Source of the DNA: Paucihalobacter ruber
Lineage (GTDB): Bacteria > Bacteroidota > Bacteroidia > Flavobacteriales > Flavobacteriaceae
Assembly: GCF_006494535.1 (NCBI RefSeq)
Contig: NZ_VHIQ01000004.1
Location: forward strand, 186,001 to 250,000
DNA length: 64,000 nucleotides
Reading direction: 5' to 3'
A model generated the notes under the pieces. The model worked only from the letters and a program-made list of their open reading frames with translations, ran no database searches and was not told the DNA's origin. This document shows, one piece after another, positions 55,107-64,000 of the stretch. Each line of letters begins with the position of its first letter. Positions within the stretch are counted from its first letter, which is position 1. The translations under genes were made by a program, and so were the position numbers.

Positions 55107-58100
55107 ATGAGAAATTTCACTATACCTACATTGTTAGATTTTAAAACTCTTTTCCTTTTTTTGTTTGTTTTTTCTTGGCAACTCTCCTTTGCTCAACAAA
55201 TTGCATTTCCAACAGCAGTTGGGGCTGGTGCATATACAACAGGTGGTAGGGGTGGTATAGTAGTACATGTTACAAATCTTAATGATAGTGGAGCAGGAAG
55301 TCTTAGAGAAGCTTTATCAATGACAGTTCCGAGAATTATAGTTTTTGATGTTAGTGGGGTAATCAATATAAATAAGTTTTTGTACCTAAGTGGGGTAAAT
55401 AGTAATTTTACTTTAGCAGGACAAACAGCCCCTGAGGGCGGAATAACTATAGCAGGTGGAAGAGTTTACTTTTCAGGAGTCACAAATTATATAATGCGCC
55501 ATATCAGATTTAAAGGTGGTTTTCAAGCAGATTGGGTTCCTCATTCTGGAGATGATATAGGTTCTGCTTCCTTTTCAGGAGTAGGAAATAATGTTGATAT
55601 TATAGTTGACCACGTGTCTTTTGGGTTTGGTAAAACAATGCCTACATGGATACCACAAGGCGATAATCCTGATCAGTTTGATAAAGTAACAATACAAAAC
55701 TGCTTATTTTCAGAAACCGATAAAGGTGCAATAGTAGGTAAAGATGTGATGCAACCTACATATCGATTAACCGGTGACATGACTTTTATTAGAAATATAT
55801 TTTATAATACAAGATATAGAGTGCCAAATGTTTCTGGTAATCATGGGCCAAATAATTCATTTGATGTCATAAACAACTTAACGTGGCGGAATGATGGTAG
55901 ATTTACAAATGGAGGTGGAGACATGAATTTAAATCATATAAATAATGCTATATATGTAGGGCCTTTTCCAATTTGGGATAGAACATTAAATTTATGGGTT
56001 GATGGCAGAGGTTTTAATCCTAAAATATATACAAGCGGTAATCTAATATATGAAACGAATATAAATTCAGGGTCACTAACATATAGTGTTGACCAAATGA
56101 ATAGTGATAATACTTTATCATGGAAATATTTTGTTGGTGACAGGTACGGAGAACAACTACCTTCGAGTTTTTTTGTAAATACAGCTTATCCTATTAGGGG
56201 AGTTTCGCAGACAATACTTCCAGCAAGTGAATTAAAATCAATATTACCTTATGATAGTGGCTGTAATGCAAGACTAAATGCAGATGGTAGTGTAAGTTCT
56301 AATTTAGATACTCATGATGCCGAATTTTTAGAAAATATAATAAATAACGTATTCCCGCCGGCATTTGATATTTCAAATGTTTCATTAGATCCTATAACTA
56401 CTAATACAAGACCCTCCAACTTCTACATCTCCAACCCACACATCCCAGAAATATGGTTCCAGGCCAACGTTCCAGCAGGTCAAGACCATAATGATATAGC
56501 GCCTAGTGGCTATACTTGGTTGGAGGAGTACCTTAACATGGTAGATAGAGATACCAATGCCATCGCCCTCGAAAGCATCGCCGTAACCCCAAACACCGCA
56601 GAAATTCAAATCCCCAATACCATAGCGCTTACCGCTACCTTTACGCCATCAAATGCTACCAATCAAACAGGTACGTGGAAAAGCAGTAATGAAAGTATTG
56701 CCACGGTAGATGGCAATGGTTTGGTGACGCCGGTTTCACCGGGTGTTGTTTTTATAACTTTTACTGCTAATGATGGTGGTTTTAAAGATACAGCCGAGAT
56801 AAGGGTTTTTCCGGAAGCGCTCCAGGCGAGCGCAGGTGATGACCAACAAATTTGCGAAGGTGAATCCGCAACACTCACTGCAACCGGTGGAACGGGTTAT
56901 TTGTGGAGCACAGGTGAAACAACTGCAACAATTACCGTAAGCCCGGAAGAAACCACCACCTACATGGTAACAGTAACTGACGACTATGAGCAATCAGACA
57001 CCGCCGAAGTTACTGTAACGGTGAACCCAATACCAACCGCCAATGCCGGCGAAGACCAGAGCATTTGTGCCGGTGACAGCGTAACACTTACGGCTTCCGG
57101 CGGGAGTAGCTACTTGTGGAGCAATGGCACCACCACGCAAAGTATTACGGTTACTCCAAACCAAACTACCACTTATACAGTAGAAGTTACGGAAAACGGC
57201 TGCTCTAGTTCTGATGAGGTGACTGTAACTATTAATCCTGCACCACCGGTTAATGCCGGCAACGACGTAACCATTGGTATCACTCAATCTGTTAATTTAA
57301 CTGCGAGCGGAGCAACTTCTTATACCTGGAATACAGGCGAAACCGGCGAAAGCATAACCGTGAGTCCAACCGAAACTACTACCTATGTAGTAACGGGAAC
57401 TACCGATGGCTGTAGCGCTGAAGATGAAGTAACGGTATTTATAGCCGGTCCGATTACGGCTGTTATCAACGGAACAACTTCCATTTGCCAGGGAGACAGC
57501 ACCACACTTACTGTTGAAGGTGGAACGGGTTATTTGTGGAGCACAGGTGAAACAACCGCCAGCATTACAGTTAGCCCGGAAGAAACCACCACCTACATGG
57601 TAACAGTAACTGACGACTATGAGCAATCAGACACCGCCGAAGTTACTGTAACGATGAACCCAATACCAACAGCCAATGCCGGCGAAGACCAGAGTATTTG
57701 TGCCGGCGAAAGCATTACACTCACAGCTTCCGGCGGGAGTAGCTACTTGTGGAGCAATGGCGCCACCACGCAAAGTATTACGGTTACTCCAAACCAAACT
57801 ACCACTTATACAGTAGAAGTTACGGAAAACGGCTGCTCTAGTTCTGATGAGGTGACTGTAACTATTAATCCTGCACCACCGGTTAATGCCGGCAACGACG
57901 TAACCATTGGTATCACTCAATCTGTTAATTTAACAGCGAGCGGAGCGACTTCTTATATCTGGAATACAGGCGAAACCGGCGAAAGCATAACCGTGAGTTC
58001 AACCGAAACCACTACCTATATAGTAACAGGAACTACCGATGGCTGTAGCGCTGAAGATGAAGTAACGGTATTTATAGCCGGTCCGATTACGGCTGTTATC

Positions 58101-60281
58101 AACGGAACAACTACCATTTGTCAAGGAGAAAGCACTACGATTACTGTTGAAGGTGGTACTAATTTCTTGTGGAATAACGGTGAAACAACTGCCAGTATAA
58201 CTGTTAGTCCTAATGCTACTACACAGTATAGCGTAGAAGTTAGTGATGATTATGGCAATTTTGACACTGCCGAAGTTGAAGTTACAGTCAACCCAATACC
58301 AACTGCCAATGCCGGCGAAGACCAAAGTATTTGTGCCGGTGACAGCGTAACACTTACGGCTTCCGGCGGGAGTAGCTACTTGTGGAGCAACGGTGCGACC
58401 ACGCAAAGCATTAATGTAAGTCCTAACCAAACAACCACTTATTCAGTTGAAGTTACCGAAAACGGCTGCTCTAGTTCTGATGAGGTGACTGTAACTATTA
58501 ATCCTGCACCGCCGGTTAATGCCGGCAACGACGTAACCATTGGTATCACTCAATCTGTTAATTTAACAGCGAGCGGAGCGACTTCTTATATCTGGAATAC
58601 AGGCGAAACCGGCGAAAGCATAACCGTGAGTCCAACCGAAACCACTACCTATATAGTAACAGGAACTACCGATGGCTGTAGCGCTGAAGATGAAGTAACG
58701 GTATTTATAGCCGGTCCGATTACGGCTGTTATCAACGGAACAACTACCATTTGTCAAAGAGAAAGCACTACGATTACTGTTGAAGGTGGTACTAATTTCT
58801 TGTGGAATAACGGTGAAACAACTGCCAGTATAACTGTTAGTCCTAATGCTACTACACAGTATAGCGTAGAAGTTAGTGATGATTATGGCAATTTTGACAC
58901 TGCCGAAGTTGAAGTTACAGTCAACCCAATACCAACTGCCAATGCCGGCGAAGACCAAAGTATTTGTGCCGGTGACAGCGTAACACTTACGGCTTCCGGC
59001 GGGAGTAGCTACTTGTGGAGCAACGGTGCGACCACGCAAAGCATTAATGTAAGTCCTAACCAAACAACCACTTATTCAGTTGAAGTTGCCGATAACGGCT
59101 GCTCTAGCACCGACCAGGTTACAGTAAGTGTTACCGCCCAACCTGAATTACAAATAACGGGTAGTACTAACATTGTTTACGGACAGTCAACTACACTTAC
59201 AGTTTCAGGTGCCGAAAGTTATTCTTGGAATAATGGTTCAAATTCAAATAGTATTACGGTTCAACCTGAAACTACTACCACTTACGAGGTTACCGGATTT
59301 ATTAATAATTGCTTTAGCACAGCTTCTGTAACTGTTGTGGTTGAAAGTAATGTACAGGCCTCTGCAGGTGAAGATCAACGTATATGTCAAGGTTATGAAG
59401 TAACATTGACTGCTAATGGCGGTAGCAGCTATTTGTGGAGTACAGGCGCCACCACGCAAAGCATTACGGTTAGTCCGGCCTCTAATACCATTTACACAGT
59501 TACTGTGTTTAACGGACCTTATCAGGATAGCGATAGTGTGAACGTTTTTGTTGATCCTAATCCTAATGTAACTGTTATTAATGGAGCTGAAGCTACCGTA
59601 CTAGAAGGTAATTTCATCACCTTATCTGCAAGGGGTGCCAACACCTATCAATGGAGTAATGGTGCAACTCAGCCTAATATAGCCGTGCGTCCTAGCGTTA
59701 CAACCACCTATGAAGTAAGAGGTTTTATTAACGATTGTTACGACGAAAAAGCCATTACTGTAAATGTGGTACCACGCGTTGAGGCTTATGCCGGAGAAGA
59801 TATCACTATTTGTGCAGAGGAGTCAGCCATTTTAACGGCAACCGGTGGCGACGATTATTTATGGAGTACCGGCGAAACAACCCAAAGTATTGAAGTGTCT
59901 CCAGAAGAAACCACATTGTATACCGTAACTGTTTTTAATGAACTTGATTTTGATGAAGCATCGGTAATGGTAATGGTAGATCAAGAATGTGAGAGTGTTG
60001 TATTTGAAGATAACGACTTAGATGCAAATATTGCCTTCTTAGTATATCCTAATCCGGTAAGTGAAACTTTATATATTCAGTTAAATAACGCTGTTAATGT
60101 TTCAATCATTCAAATGTTTGATGTAGCGGGAAAACTTCTGTTTACTGAACAAATTGGACAAGAGAATGAGGTTTATTCTTTTCAAAAGGAAGTGGATGTT
60201 AGGACTTTTCAAAGCGGACTTTATTTTGTGCGATTTGTAGACAACGATCAGGTTATTACTAAAAAAATTCTGGTTCAATAA
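55107..60281 (+). CDS. Giant T9SS-secreted protein: pectate-lyase-like head, Ig-like modules, sorting tail
   Basis: This is a 1724-residue protein. The signal peptide ends at SFAQ (residue 30). Residues about 31-460 form a right-handed beta-helix like family 1 pectate lyases of Bacteroidota (IIVFDVSGVI, LAGQTAPEGGITIAGG, YIMRHIRFKGG, DIIVDHVSFGFG), though catalytic residues are not clear. A BIG2-type domain follows (about 487-570). About 15 modules of about 70 residues come next, each with a pattern like NAGEDQSICAGDS...YLWSNG...TTYTV. The T9SS type A sorting tail (about 1638-1724) has YPNPVSETLYIQL and FQSGLYFVRF and ends KKILVQ. The mature protein should be on the cell surface or released. 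It lies beside the polysaccharide locus, suggesting binding or cleavage of a glycan. Confidence 0.88.
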   Translation: MRNFTIPTLLDFKTLFLFLFVFSWQLSFAQQIAFPTAVGAGAYTTGGRGGIVVHVTNLNDSGAGSLREALSMTVPRIIVFDVSGVININKFLYLSGVNSNFTLAGQTAPEGGITIAGGRVYFSGVTNYIMRHIRFKGGFQADWVPHSGDDIGSASFSGVGNNVDIIVDHVSFGFGKTMPTWIPQGDNPDQFDKVTIQNCLFSETDKGAIVGKDVMQPTYRLTGDMTFIRNIFYNTRYRVPNVSGNHGPNNSFDVINNLTWRNDGRFTNGGGDMNLNHINNAIYVGPFPIWDRTLNLWVDGRGFNPKIYTSGNLIYETNINSGSLTYSVDQMNSDNTLSWKYFVGDRYGEQLPSSFFVNTAYPIRGVSQTILPASELKSILPYDSGCNARLNADGSVSSNLDTHDAEFLENIINNVFPPAFDISNVSLDPITTNTRPSNFYISNPHIPEIWFQANVPAGQDHNDIAPSGYTWLEEYLNMVDRDTNAIALESIAVTPNTAEIQIPNTIALTATFTPSNATNQTGTWKSSNESIATVDGNGLVTPVSPGVVFITFTANDGGFKDTAEIRVFPEALQASAGDDQQICEGESATLTATGGTGYLWSTGETTATITVSPEETTTYMVTVTDDYEQSDTAEVTVTVNPIPTANAGEDQSICAGDSVTLTASGGSSYLWSNGTTTQSITVTPNQTTTYTVEVTENGCSSSDEVTVTINPAPPVNAGNDVTIGITQSVNLTASGATSYTWNTGETGESITVSPTETTTYVVTGTTDGCSAEDEVTVFIAGPITAVINGTTSICQGDSTTLTVEGGTGYLWSTGETTASITVSPEETTTYMVTVTDDYEQSDTAEVTVTMNPIPTANAGEDQSICAGESITLTASGGSSYLWSNGATTQSITVTPNQTTTYTVEVTENGCSSSDEVTVTINPAPPVNAGNDVTIGITQSVNLTASGATSYIWNTGETGESITVSSTETTTYIVTGTTDGCSAEDEVTVFIAGPITAVINGTTTICQGESTTITVEGGTNFLWNNGETTASITVSPNATTQYSVEVSDDYGNFDTAEVEVTVNPIPTANAGEDQSICAGDSVTLTASGGSSYLWSNGATTQSINVSPNQTTTYSVEVTENGCSSSDEVTVTINPAPPVNAGNDVTIGITQSVNLTASGATSYIWNTGETGESITVSPTETTTYIVTGTTDGCSAEDEVTVFIAGPITAVINGTTTICQRESTTITVEGGTNFLWNNGETTASITVSPNATTQYSVEVSDDYGNFDTAEVEVTVNPIPTANAGEDQSICAGDSVTLTASGGSSYLWSNGATTQSINVSPNQTTTYSVEVADNGCSSTDQVTVSVTAQPELQITGSTNIVYGQSTTLTVSGAESYSWNNGSNSNSITVQPETTTTYEVTGFINNCFSTASVTVVVESNVQASAGEDQRICQGYEVTLTANGGSSYLWSTGATTQSITVSPASNTIYTVTVFNGPYQDSDSVNVFVDPNPNVTVINGAEATVLEGNFITLSARGANTYQWSNGATQPNIAVRPSVTTTYEVRGFINDCYDEKAITVNVVPRVEAYAGEDITICAEESAILTATGGDDYLWSTGETTQSIEVSPEETTLYTVTVFNELDFDEASVMVMVDQECESVVFEDNDLDANIAFLVYPNPVSETLYIQLNNAVNVSIIQMFDVAGKLLFTEQIGQENEVYSFQKEVDVRTFQSGLYFVRFVDNDQVITKKILVQ
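57024..59090 (+). repeat. 633-bp tandem super-repeats within the secreted protein gene
   Basis: The string AACCCAATACC recurs at 57024, 57657, 58290 and 58923, each exactly 633 bp (211 codons) apart. Each unit encodes three Ig-like modules. The blocks 57825-58457 and 58458-59090 are nearly identical, with about four differences by eye. The repeats are in frame and preserve the reading frame. Confidence 0.95.
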
Positions 60282-60693
60282 GTTTGTTTTAAAACAAAGA
60301 TCTCTAATGGACTTTGTAAATATTTGGTAAAATAAATCTGTCGTGAAAAAATACTCACTACATATAACGTGGTAACCCACGAAAAATCCCTTAATAAACA
60401 TGGTTTGCAGACCGGTATTATAATTGAATCGCTATAATAGGATTTATTTAATAACTTGTCTAGTTATTTTAAAACGGGTCAATATTGTAAATGTTCGCTG
60501 GAACTATTAATACTTCAACCTATTTGTGAAACTAAATCGGTCAAGCACCAGCTGCGAAATTTTTCAATTCTATCGACTGATTTCAAAATGAGCTTCTTAT
60601 TTAATTTTAAATTTTATTCTGTTAAAAATATTTCAACTCAATCGTTTTCGTTCTTAAATTCAATGCTTTAACTTGTTTTTATTTGATATAAAC

Positions 60694-60707
60694 ATGACCA
60701 ATGTCAT
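60694..60707. promoter_or_regulatory. FNR/CRP-family-type palindrome upstream of pflB
   Basis: ATGAC-CAAT-GTCAT is a perfect inverted repeat with a four-base spacer, the geometry of FNR-type sites (TTGAT-N4-ATCAA). Its centre is at about 60700.5. With a transcription start expected near 60742 from the -7 element, that is close to -41.5, the class II activator position. Confidence 0.5.
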
Positions 60708-60729
60708 TAAAAATCTTTGGCTTTACATC

Positions 60730-60737
60730 TAATTTTG
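60730..60737 (+). promoter_or_regulatory. -7 promoter element of pflB
   Basis: TAATTTTG fits TAnnTTTG and lies 41 bp before the pflB start. No TTTG is found 19-21 bp upstream; the FNR-like palindrome occupies the activator position instead, as expected of an activator-dependent promoter. Confidence 0.5.
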
Positions 60738-60778
60738 TATCGGTTTAAAAACCTAACAATATTTATAAAGATATCATT

Positions 60779-63004
60779 ATGGAAGTAAAGCAATTTATGG
60801 GTGGTACCTGGACAAAAACAGTCAACGTTCGGGATTTTGTTTTTAATAACATCACACCTTATCACGGCATAAGCGATTTTTTAGTGGGGCCTACCAAGCG
60901 CACCCTAAAGCTTTGGGATATTTGCGTTAAAGCGATGGCCGAAGAACGCGCCAATAACGGCGTACGGAGCATAGATACCAATATCATTTCAAGCATAGAG
61001 GCCTTTGAGCCCGGTTATATAGAAAAAGACAACGAAGTAATTGTTGGTCTTCAAACCGATGTGCTTTTAAAACGTGCCATGAAGCCTTTTGGAGGTTTTA
61101 AAGTAGTTGAAAAAGCCTTGTCTGAACACGGTTTGGTACCTAACGAAAAATTAACCGAACTGTTTTCAAAATATGTAAAAACACATAATGACGGTGTGTT
61201 TGATGCTTATAACGACGAAATTAGAAAATACCGCTCATTGGGCATTTTAACCGGTTTACCCGATAACTATGCCAGAGGTAGAATTATAGGCGACTACAGA
61301 CGAATTGCTCTTTATGGCATTGATTTTCTTATTGAGCGAAAAAATGAAGATTTAGAGCGCCTTACAGGGCCAATGACCGAAGAGGTGATTAGATTACGTG
61401 AAGAAGTATCTGAACAAATCAAGGCCCTAAATGCCATGAAGGTTCTGGGTAATAATTATCAATTAGACCTGTCGCGTCCGGCCGAGAATGCACAGGAAGC
61501 CGTACAATGGACTTACATGGCCTATCTGGCTGCTGTTAAAGAGCAAGACGGTGCTGCCATGTCGCTTGGTAATGTCTCTACATTCTTGGATATTTATATT
61601 GAAAACGATTTAAAAGAAGGACTTATCACAGAAAATGAAGCACAAGAGTATATCGATCAGTTTGTAATGAAATTACGAATGGTGCGTCACCTCAGAATGC
61701 AAGCCTACGACGAACTGTTCGCAGGCGATCCAACTTGGGTAACCGAAGCCATTGGCGGTATGTTTCACGACGGACGCACCAAAGTCACCAAAACATCCTA
61801 CCGTTTTTTAAATACACTCTACAATTTGGGTGCTTCTCCCGAACCAAATATGACCGTCCTTTGGTCTGAAGATCTCCCTGAAAATTTTAAAGCTTACTGC
61901 GCTAAAGTCGCCATCGAAACTTCATCTTTACAGTTTGAAAATGATACACTTATGCGCGAGAGCAGAGGCTCAGACGACTACGGTATTGCTTGCTGTGTAT
62001 CGCATCAGGATTTGGGAAAATCTATCCAGTTTTTTGGTGCACGCACCAACTTAGCCAAAACTTTGTTATTAGCTATTAACGGTGGTAGATGCGAGCTAAC
62101 AGGAGAACAAGTGATTGAAGGTATTCCGGTAGATAAAGATGAGTACCTCGATTTTGATAAGGTAATGACCAACTTTAAAATAGCCATGCAGGAAGTTGCA
62201 CGCGTATACGGCGATACAATGAATATCATTCACTTTATGCACGATAAGTACTATTACGAAAAAGCGCAAATGGCACTTATAGATACCAATCCGCATATCG
62301 ATATTGCCTATGGAATCGCCGGCTTATCTATTGTAGCTGATTCATTGTCGGCCATCAAATTTGCCAAAGTTAAACCGATAAGAAATGAAGAAGGCTTAAC
62401 CATAGATTTCAAAATTGAAGGGGAGTTCCCAAAGTACGGTAACGACGACGATAGTGTAGATGCCCTTGCTGTACAGGCGGTAGCCGATTTTAATTATGAA
62501 TTGAATCAATTCCCGATTTATAAAAACGCAACCCCAACTTTATCGGTATTAACCATCACTTCTAACGTGGTATACGGTAAAAAGACTGGTGCAACACCTG
62601 ATGGTCGTGCGCTTGGCGTACCGTTTGCACCGGGAGCCAACCCTATGCACGGTCGCGATGAAATGGGAGCTATTGCATCGCTCAATTCGGTGGCTAAAAT
62701 TAAATACGAAGACGCTCAGGATGGTATTTCTAATACATTTTCTATTGTTCCAAAATCTTTAGGCGCAAATATTGATGCCAGGGTAGAAAATCTTACCACT
62801 ATTTTAGACGGTTATTTTTCGAATAACGCCCAGCATATCAATATCAATGTCTTAGATAAGGCTACCTTATTGGATGCAATGGAACATCCCGAAGCGTATC
62901 CGCAATTAACCATTCGTGTGTCTGGTTATGCAGTTAACTTTGTTAGACTTACTAGAGAACAACAAATGGAAGTGATTTCAAGATCTTTCCATGAGTCTAT
63001 GTAA
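60779..63004 (+). CDS. pflB: Formate C-acetyltransferase (pyruvate formate-lyase)
   Basis: This 741-residue glycyl-radical enzyme has the active-site Cys405-Cys406 in [10 protein letters not shown] and the radical Gly716 in [12 protein letters not shown]. It converts pyruvate and CoA to acetyl-CoA and formate under anoxic conditions. The Cys-Cys pair distinguishes pyruvate formate-lyase from glycerol and choline lyases. Length is normal. The activating enzyme gene pflA follows after a hairpin, and a transporter gene begins next. The enzyme is destroyed by oxygen when activated, so the organism probably faces low-oxygen conditions. An FNR/CRP-like palindrome and -7 element lie upstream. Confidence 0.95.
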   Translation: MEVKQFMGGTWTKTVNVRDFVFNNITPYHGISDFLVGPTKRTLKLWDICVKAMAEERANNGVRSIDTNIISSIEAFEPGYIEKDNEVIVGLQTDVLLKRAMKPFGGFKVVEKALSEHGLVPNEKLTELFSKYVKTHNDGVFDAYNDEIRKYRSLGILTGLPDNYARGRIIGDYRRIALYGIDFLIERKNEDLERLTGPMTEEVIRLREEVSEQIKALNAMKVLGNNYQLDLSRPAENAQEAVQWTYMAYLAAVKEQDGAAMSLGNVSTFLDIYIENDLKEGLITENEAQEYIDQFVMKLRMVRHLRMQAYDELFAGDPTWVTEAIGGMFHDGRTKVTKTSYRFLNTLYNLGASPEPNMTVLWSEDLPENFKAYCAKVAIETSSLQFENDTLMRESRGSDDYGIACCVSHQDLGKSIQFFGARTNLAKTLLLAINGGRCELTGEQVIEGIPVDKDEYLDFDKVMTNFKIAMQEVARVYGDTMNIIHFMHDKYYYEKAQMALIDTNPHIDIAYGIAGLSIVADSLSAIKFAKVKPIRNEEGLTIDFKIEGEFPKYGNDDDSVDALAVQAVADFNYELNQFPIYKNATPTLSVLTITSNVVYGKKTGATPDGRALGVPFAPGANPMHGRDEMGAIASLNSVAKIKYEDAQDGISNTFSIVPKSLGANIDARVENLTTILDGYFSNNAQHININVLDKATLLDAMEHPEAYPQLTIRVSGYAVNFVRLTREQQMEVISRSFHESM

Positions 63005-63015
63005 TTAGTTATTTT

Positions 63016-63059
63016 AAAGCACCTAAATTCAATAAATGTTTATTTAGGTGCTTTTTTTT
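63016..63059 (+). terminator. Hairpin with T-tract between pflB and pflA
   Basis: AAAGCACCTAAAT (63016-63028) and ATTTAGGTGCTTT (63042-63054) form a 13-bp perfect stem over a 13-base loop, followed by five more T. It lies 12 bp after the pflB stop. If partial, it would lower pflA expression relative to pflB, as is sensible for an enzyme and its activase. Confidence 0.85.
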
Positions 63060-63070
63060 AAAAACAAACA

Positions 63071-63820
63071 ATGAATTCTTCACCAGACATACTAAACGTA
63101 CATTCTATCGAAACCTTCGGTACCCACGACGGACCGGGTGTTAGATTTGTGATTTTTTTACAGGGTTGTAAGTTAAAATGTTTGTATTGTCATAATCCCG
63201 ATACCATCGCCATGGAGGGCGGAAAGCCTTATTCTGTTGAAGCGCTGTTTAAGATGATTATGAAATCTAAGCCTTACTTCGGAAAAAATGGCGGAGTAAC
63301 GGTGTCAGGTGGTGAACCACTACTGCAAGCCAAAGCTTTGATACCACTATTTAAAATGCTAAAGGCTGAAGGCATTCATACCGCCGTTGATACAAACGGC
63401 AGAATTCTTAACCACTTTGTGGAAGAATTATTAGACAACTACACAGATTTGGTCTTGCTTGACATCAAGCATATGACAGAAGAAGGCTATCAATACCTCA
63501 CAGGTATGAAAAACCATCAAACCACGTTTAATTTAAGTAAACATCGCGAAGCATCTGGTAAACCTATGTGGCTTCGTTATGTACTGATACCCGGCATCAC
63601 CAGTCAACCGCATTTGTTGTCTGCATTGGGAAATTATTTTAAAGATTTTTCTACCATCGAAAAGCTCGAAATTCTGCCTTATCACAAGTTGGGAATTCAC
63701 AAATGGGAAGCCTTGGGTTGGGAATATCAGTTAAAGGACGCCAGAGAAAATACAAAAGCCGAGCTTGATGATGTTAAAACCATGCTGGAACCATACTTTA
63801 ATCAGGTAAGTATTAATTAG
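63071..63820 (+). CDS. pflA: Pyruvate formate-lyase-activating enzyme
   Basis: This 249-residue radical SAM enzyme has the 4Fe-4S motif CKLKCLYC at residues 33-40 (Cys33, Cys37, Cys40). The SAM-binding segment is GGVTVSGGEPLLQ. The N-terminal HSIETFGTHDGPGVRFVIFL is typical of PflA. It abstracts hydrogen from Gly716 of PflB to make the glycyl radical. There is no extra ferredoxin-like 4Fe-4S insert as in the glycerol dehydratase activases, which supports the PFL type. It is 66 bp downstream of pflB. Confidence 0.95.
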   Translation: MNSSPDILNVHSIETFGTHDGPGVRFVIFLQGCKLKCLYCHNPDTIAMEGGKPYSVEALFKMIMKSKPYFGKNGGVTVSGGEPLLQAKALIPLFKMLKAEGIHTAVDTNGRILNHFVEELLDNYTDLVLLDIKHMTEEGYQYLTGMKNHQTTFNLSKHREASGKPMWLRYVLIPGITSQPHLLSALGNYFKDFSTIEKLEILPYHKLGIHKWEALGWEYQLKDARENTKAELDDVKTMLEPYFNQVSIN

Positions 63821-63845
63821 GCCCGATTAGGGTAAAACAAAAAAA

Positions 63846-64000
63846 ATGATGACACAACAACTTAAAAATCGCTGGTTAATTGCCCTATCGGCCATTGGTA
63901 TTCACATTTCAATTGGTTCGGTGTATGCCTATTCAGTAATGACCAATCCTGTAAAAGATATATTTGATGTTGAAGGTAGTACCATTAAATGGGCTTTTAA
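63846..64000 (+). CDS. MFS transporter, oxalate/formate antiporter type, 3' end outside window
   Basis: The frame opens at ATG 63846 (a second ATG is at 63849) and is cut by the window edge after about 51 residues. The translation starts MMTQQLKNRWLIALSAIGIH and continues to ISIGSVYAYSVMTNPV, then KDIFDVEGSTIKWAF. The NRW...SIGSVYAYSV pattern is that of the OFA family of the major facilitator superfamily, which moves oxalate, formate or lactate. It starts 25 bp after pflA, so it likely belongs to the same unit and may export formate. Substrate is inference from context. Confidence 0.8.
   Translation, partial: MMTQQLKNRWLIALSAIGIHISIGSVYAYSVMTNPVKDIFDVEGSTIKWAF

Larger units (their letters stand above)
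60282..60778. other. 497-bp gap before pflB, holds regulatory sites
   Basis: A perfect 16-bp palindrome TTTGTTTTAAAACAAA (60283-60298) begins 2 bp after the stop of the secreted protein; with no loop and no T-tract it is not a clear terminator. The rest, up to about 60690, has no gene I accept. The last 90 bp contain the pflB regulatory sites listed separately. Confidence 0.5.

Noticed and set aside
56994-59063. Several long open frames on the minus strand across the repeats
   Set aside because: They recur with the 633-bp repeat, have Cys/Ser/Thr-rich low-complexity translations and no family match. They are shadows of the repetitive secreted protein gene.
57024-59090. Periodic repeats considered as a CRISPR-like or satellite array
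   Set aside because: The period is 633 bp, fully in frame within a coding sequence, and there are no short repeat-spacer units.
60283-60298. Palindrome TTTGTTTTAAAACAAA as a terminator for the secreted protein gene
   Set aside because: It has no loop and no T-tract and is made almost only of A-T pairs, so a stable terminator hairpin is unlikely.
60456-60671. 71-codon plus-strand frame in the gap before pflB
   Set aside because: The translation is not like any family I know, has no clear start signal, and the composition is like non-coding DNA.

Overview
The window is AT-rich chromosomal DNA from a member of the Bacteroidota, most likely the family Flavobacteriaceae. Supporting signs are a C-terminal type IX secretion (T9SS) sorting domain, a TonB-dependent receptor with a carboxypeptidase-like N-terminal domain, families typical of flavobacteria (DUF5916, DUF6146, DUF6787, TIGR02757), few Shine-Dalgarno sequences, and -7 promoter elements of the TAnnTTTG type. 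I see no rRNA, tRNA, CRISPR array, insertion sequence or prophage.

Layout. (1) 1-8661, mostly minus strand: a truncated TIGR02757 gene, a LolD-like ATPase, a large DUF5916 outer-membrane protein, then a five-gene run (DUF6146 lipoprotein, DUF6787 membrane protein, His-rich small protein, TonB receptor, acidic lipoprotein) that looks like a metal-uptake locus, possibly zinc. (2) 8748-14577: DUF937 protein, serine synthesis (serA, serC), a LuxC-type acyl-CoA reductase with a divergent ferredoxin, and a surface or secreted carboxypeptidase-regulatory-domain protein. (3) 14697-21376: ychF, then parE, a small membrane protein and parC in one operon, then a convergent lipoprotein. (4) 21459-26842: an XRE regulator divergent from an M14 peptidase with shared palindromes between them, an Lrp-type regulator, DinB-like protein, aroB and proline dehydrogenase.

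(5) 26839-54490: a surface or exopolysaccharide locus of the Wzx/Wzy type. A minus-strand operon makes a nucleotide-activated amino sugar (aminotransferase, 4,6-dehydratase) and the export machinery (Wza-like lipoprotein, Wzc-like tyrosine kinase). A second minus-strand operon carries six glycosyltransferases, an acetyltransferase, an asparagine synthase, the polymerase Wzy and the flippase Wzx. Plus-strand islands between them carry an ATP-grasp/HAD pair, a two-domain HAD protein and an MBOAT/SGNH acetylation pair. No initiating phosphoglycosyl transferase is visible. (6) 55107-60281: a 1724-residue secreted protein with a pectate-lyase-like head, about 15 Ig-like modules and a T9SS tail; its gene holds an exact 633-bp tandem repeat with one very recent duplication. 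(7) 60779-64000: fermentation genes pflB, pflA and the start of an oxalate/formate-type transporter, with an FNR/CRP-like palindrome at the right distance upstream of pflB.

The most unusual material is in regions 1, 4, 5 and 6. Nothing here is proven to be a new system. The best leads are the metal-uptake operon, the two-domain HAD protein, the ATP-grasp/HAD pair, and the chimeric repeat protein beside the polysaccharide locus.
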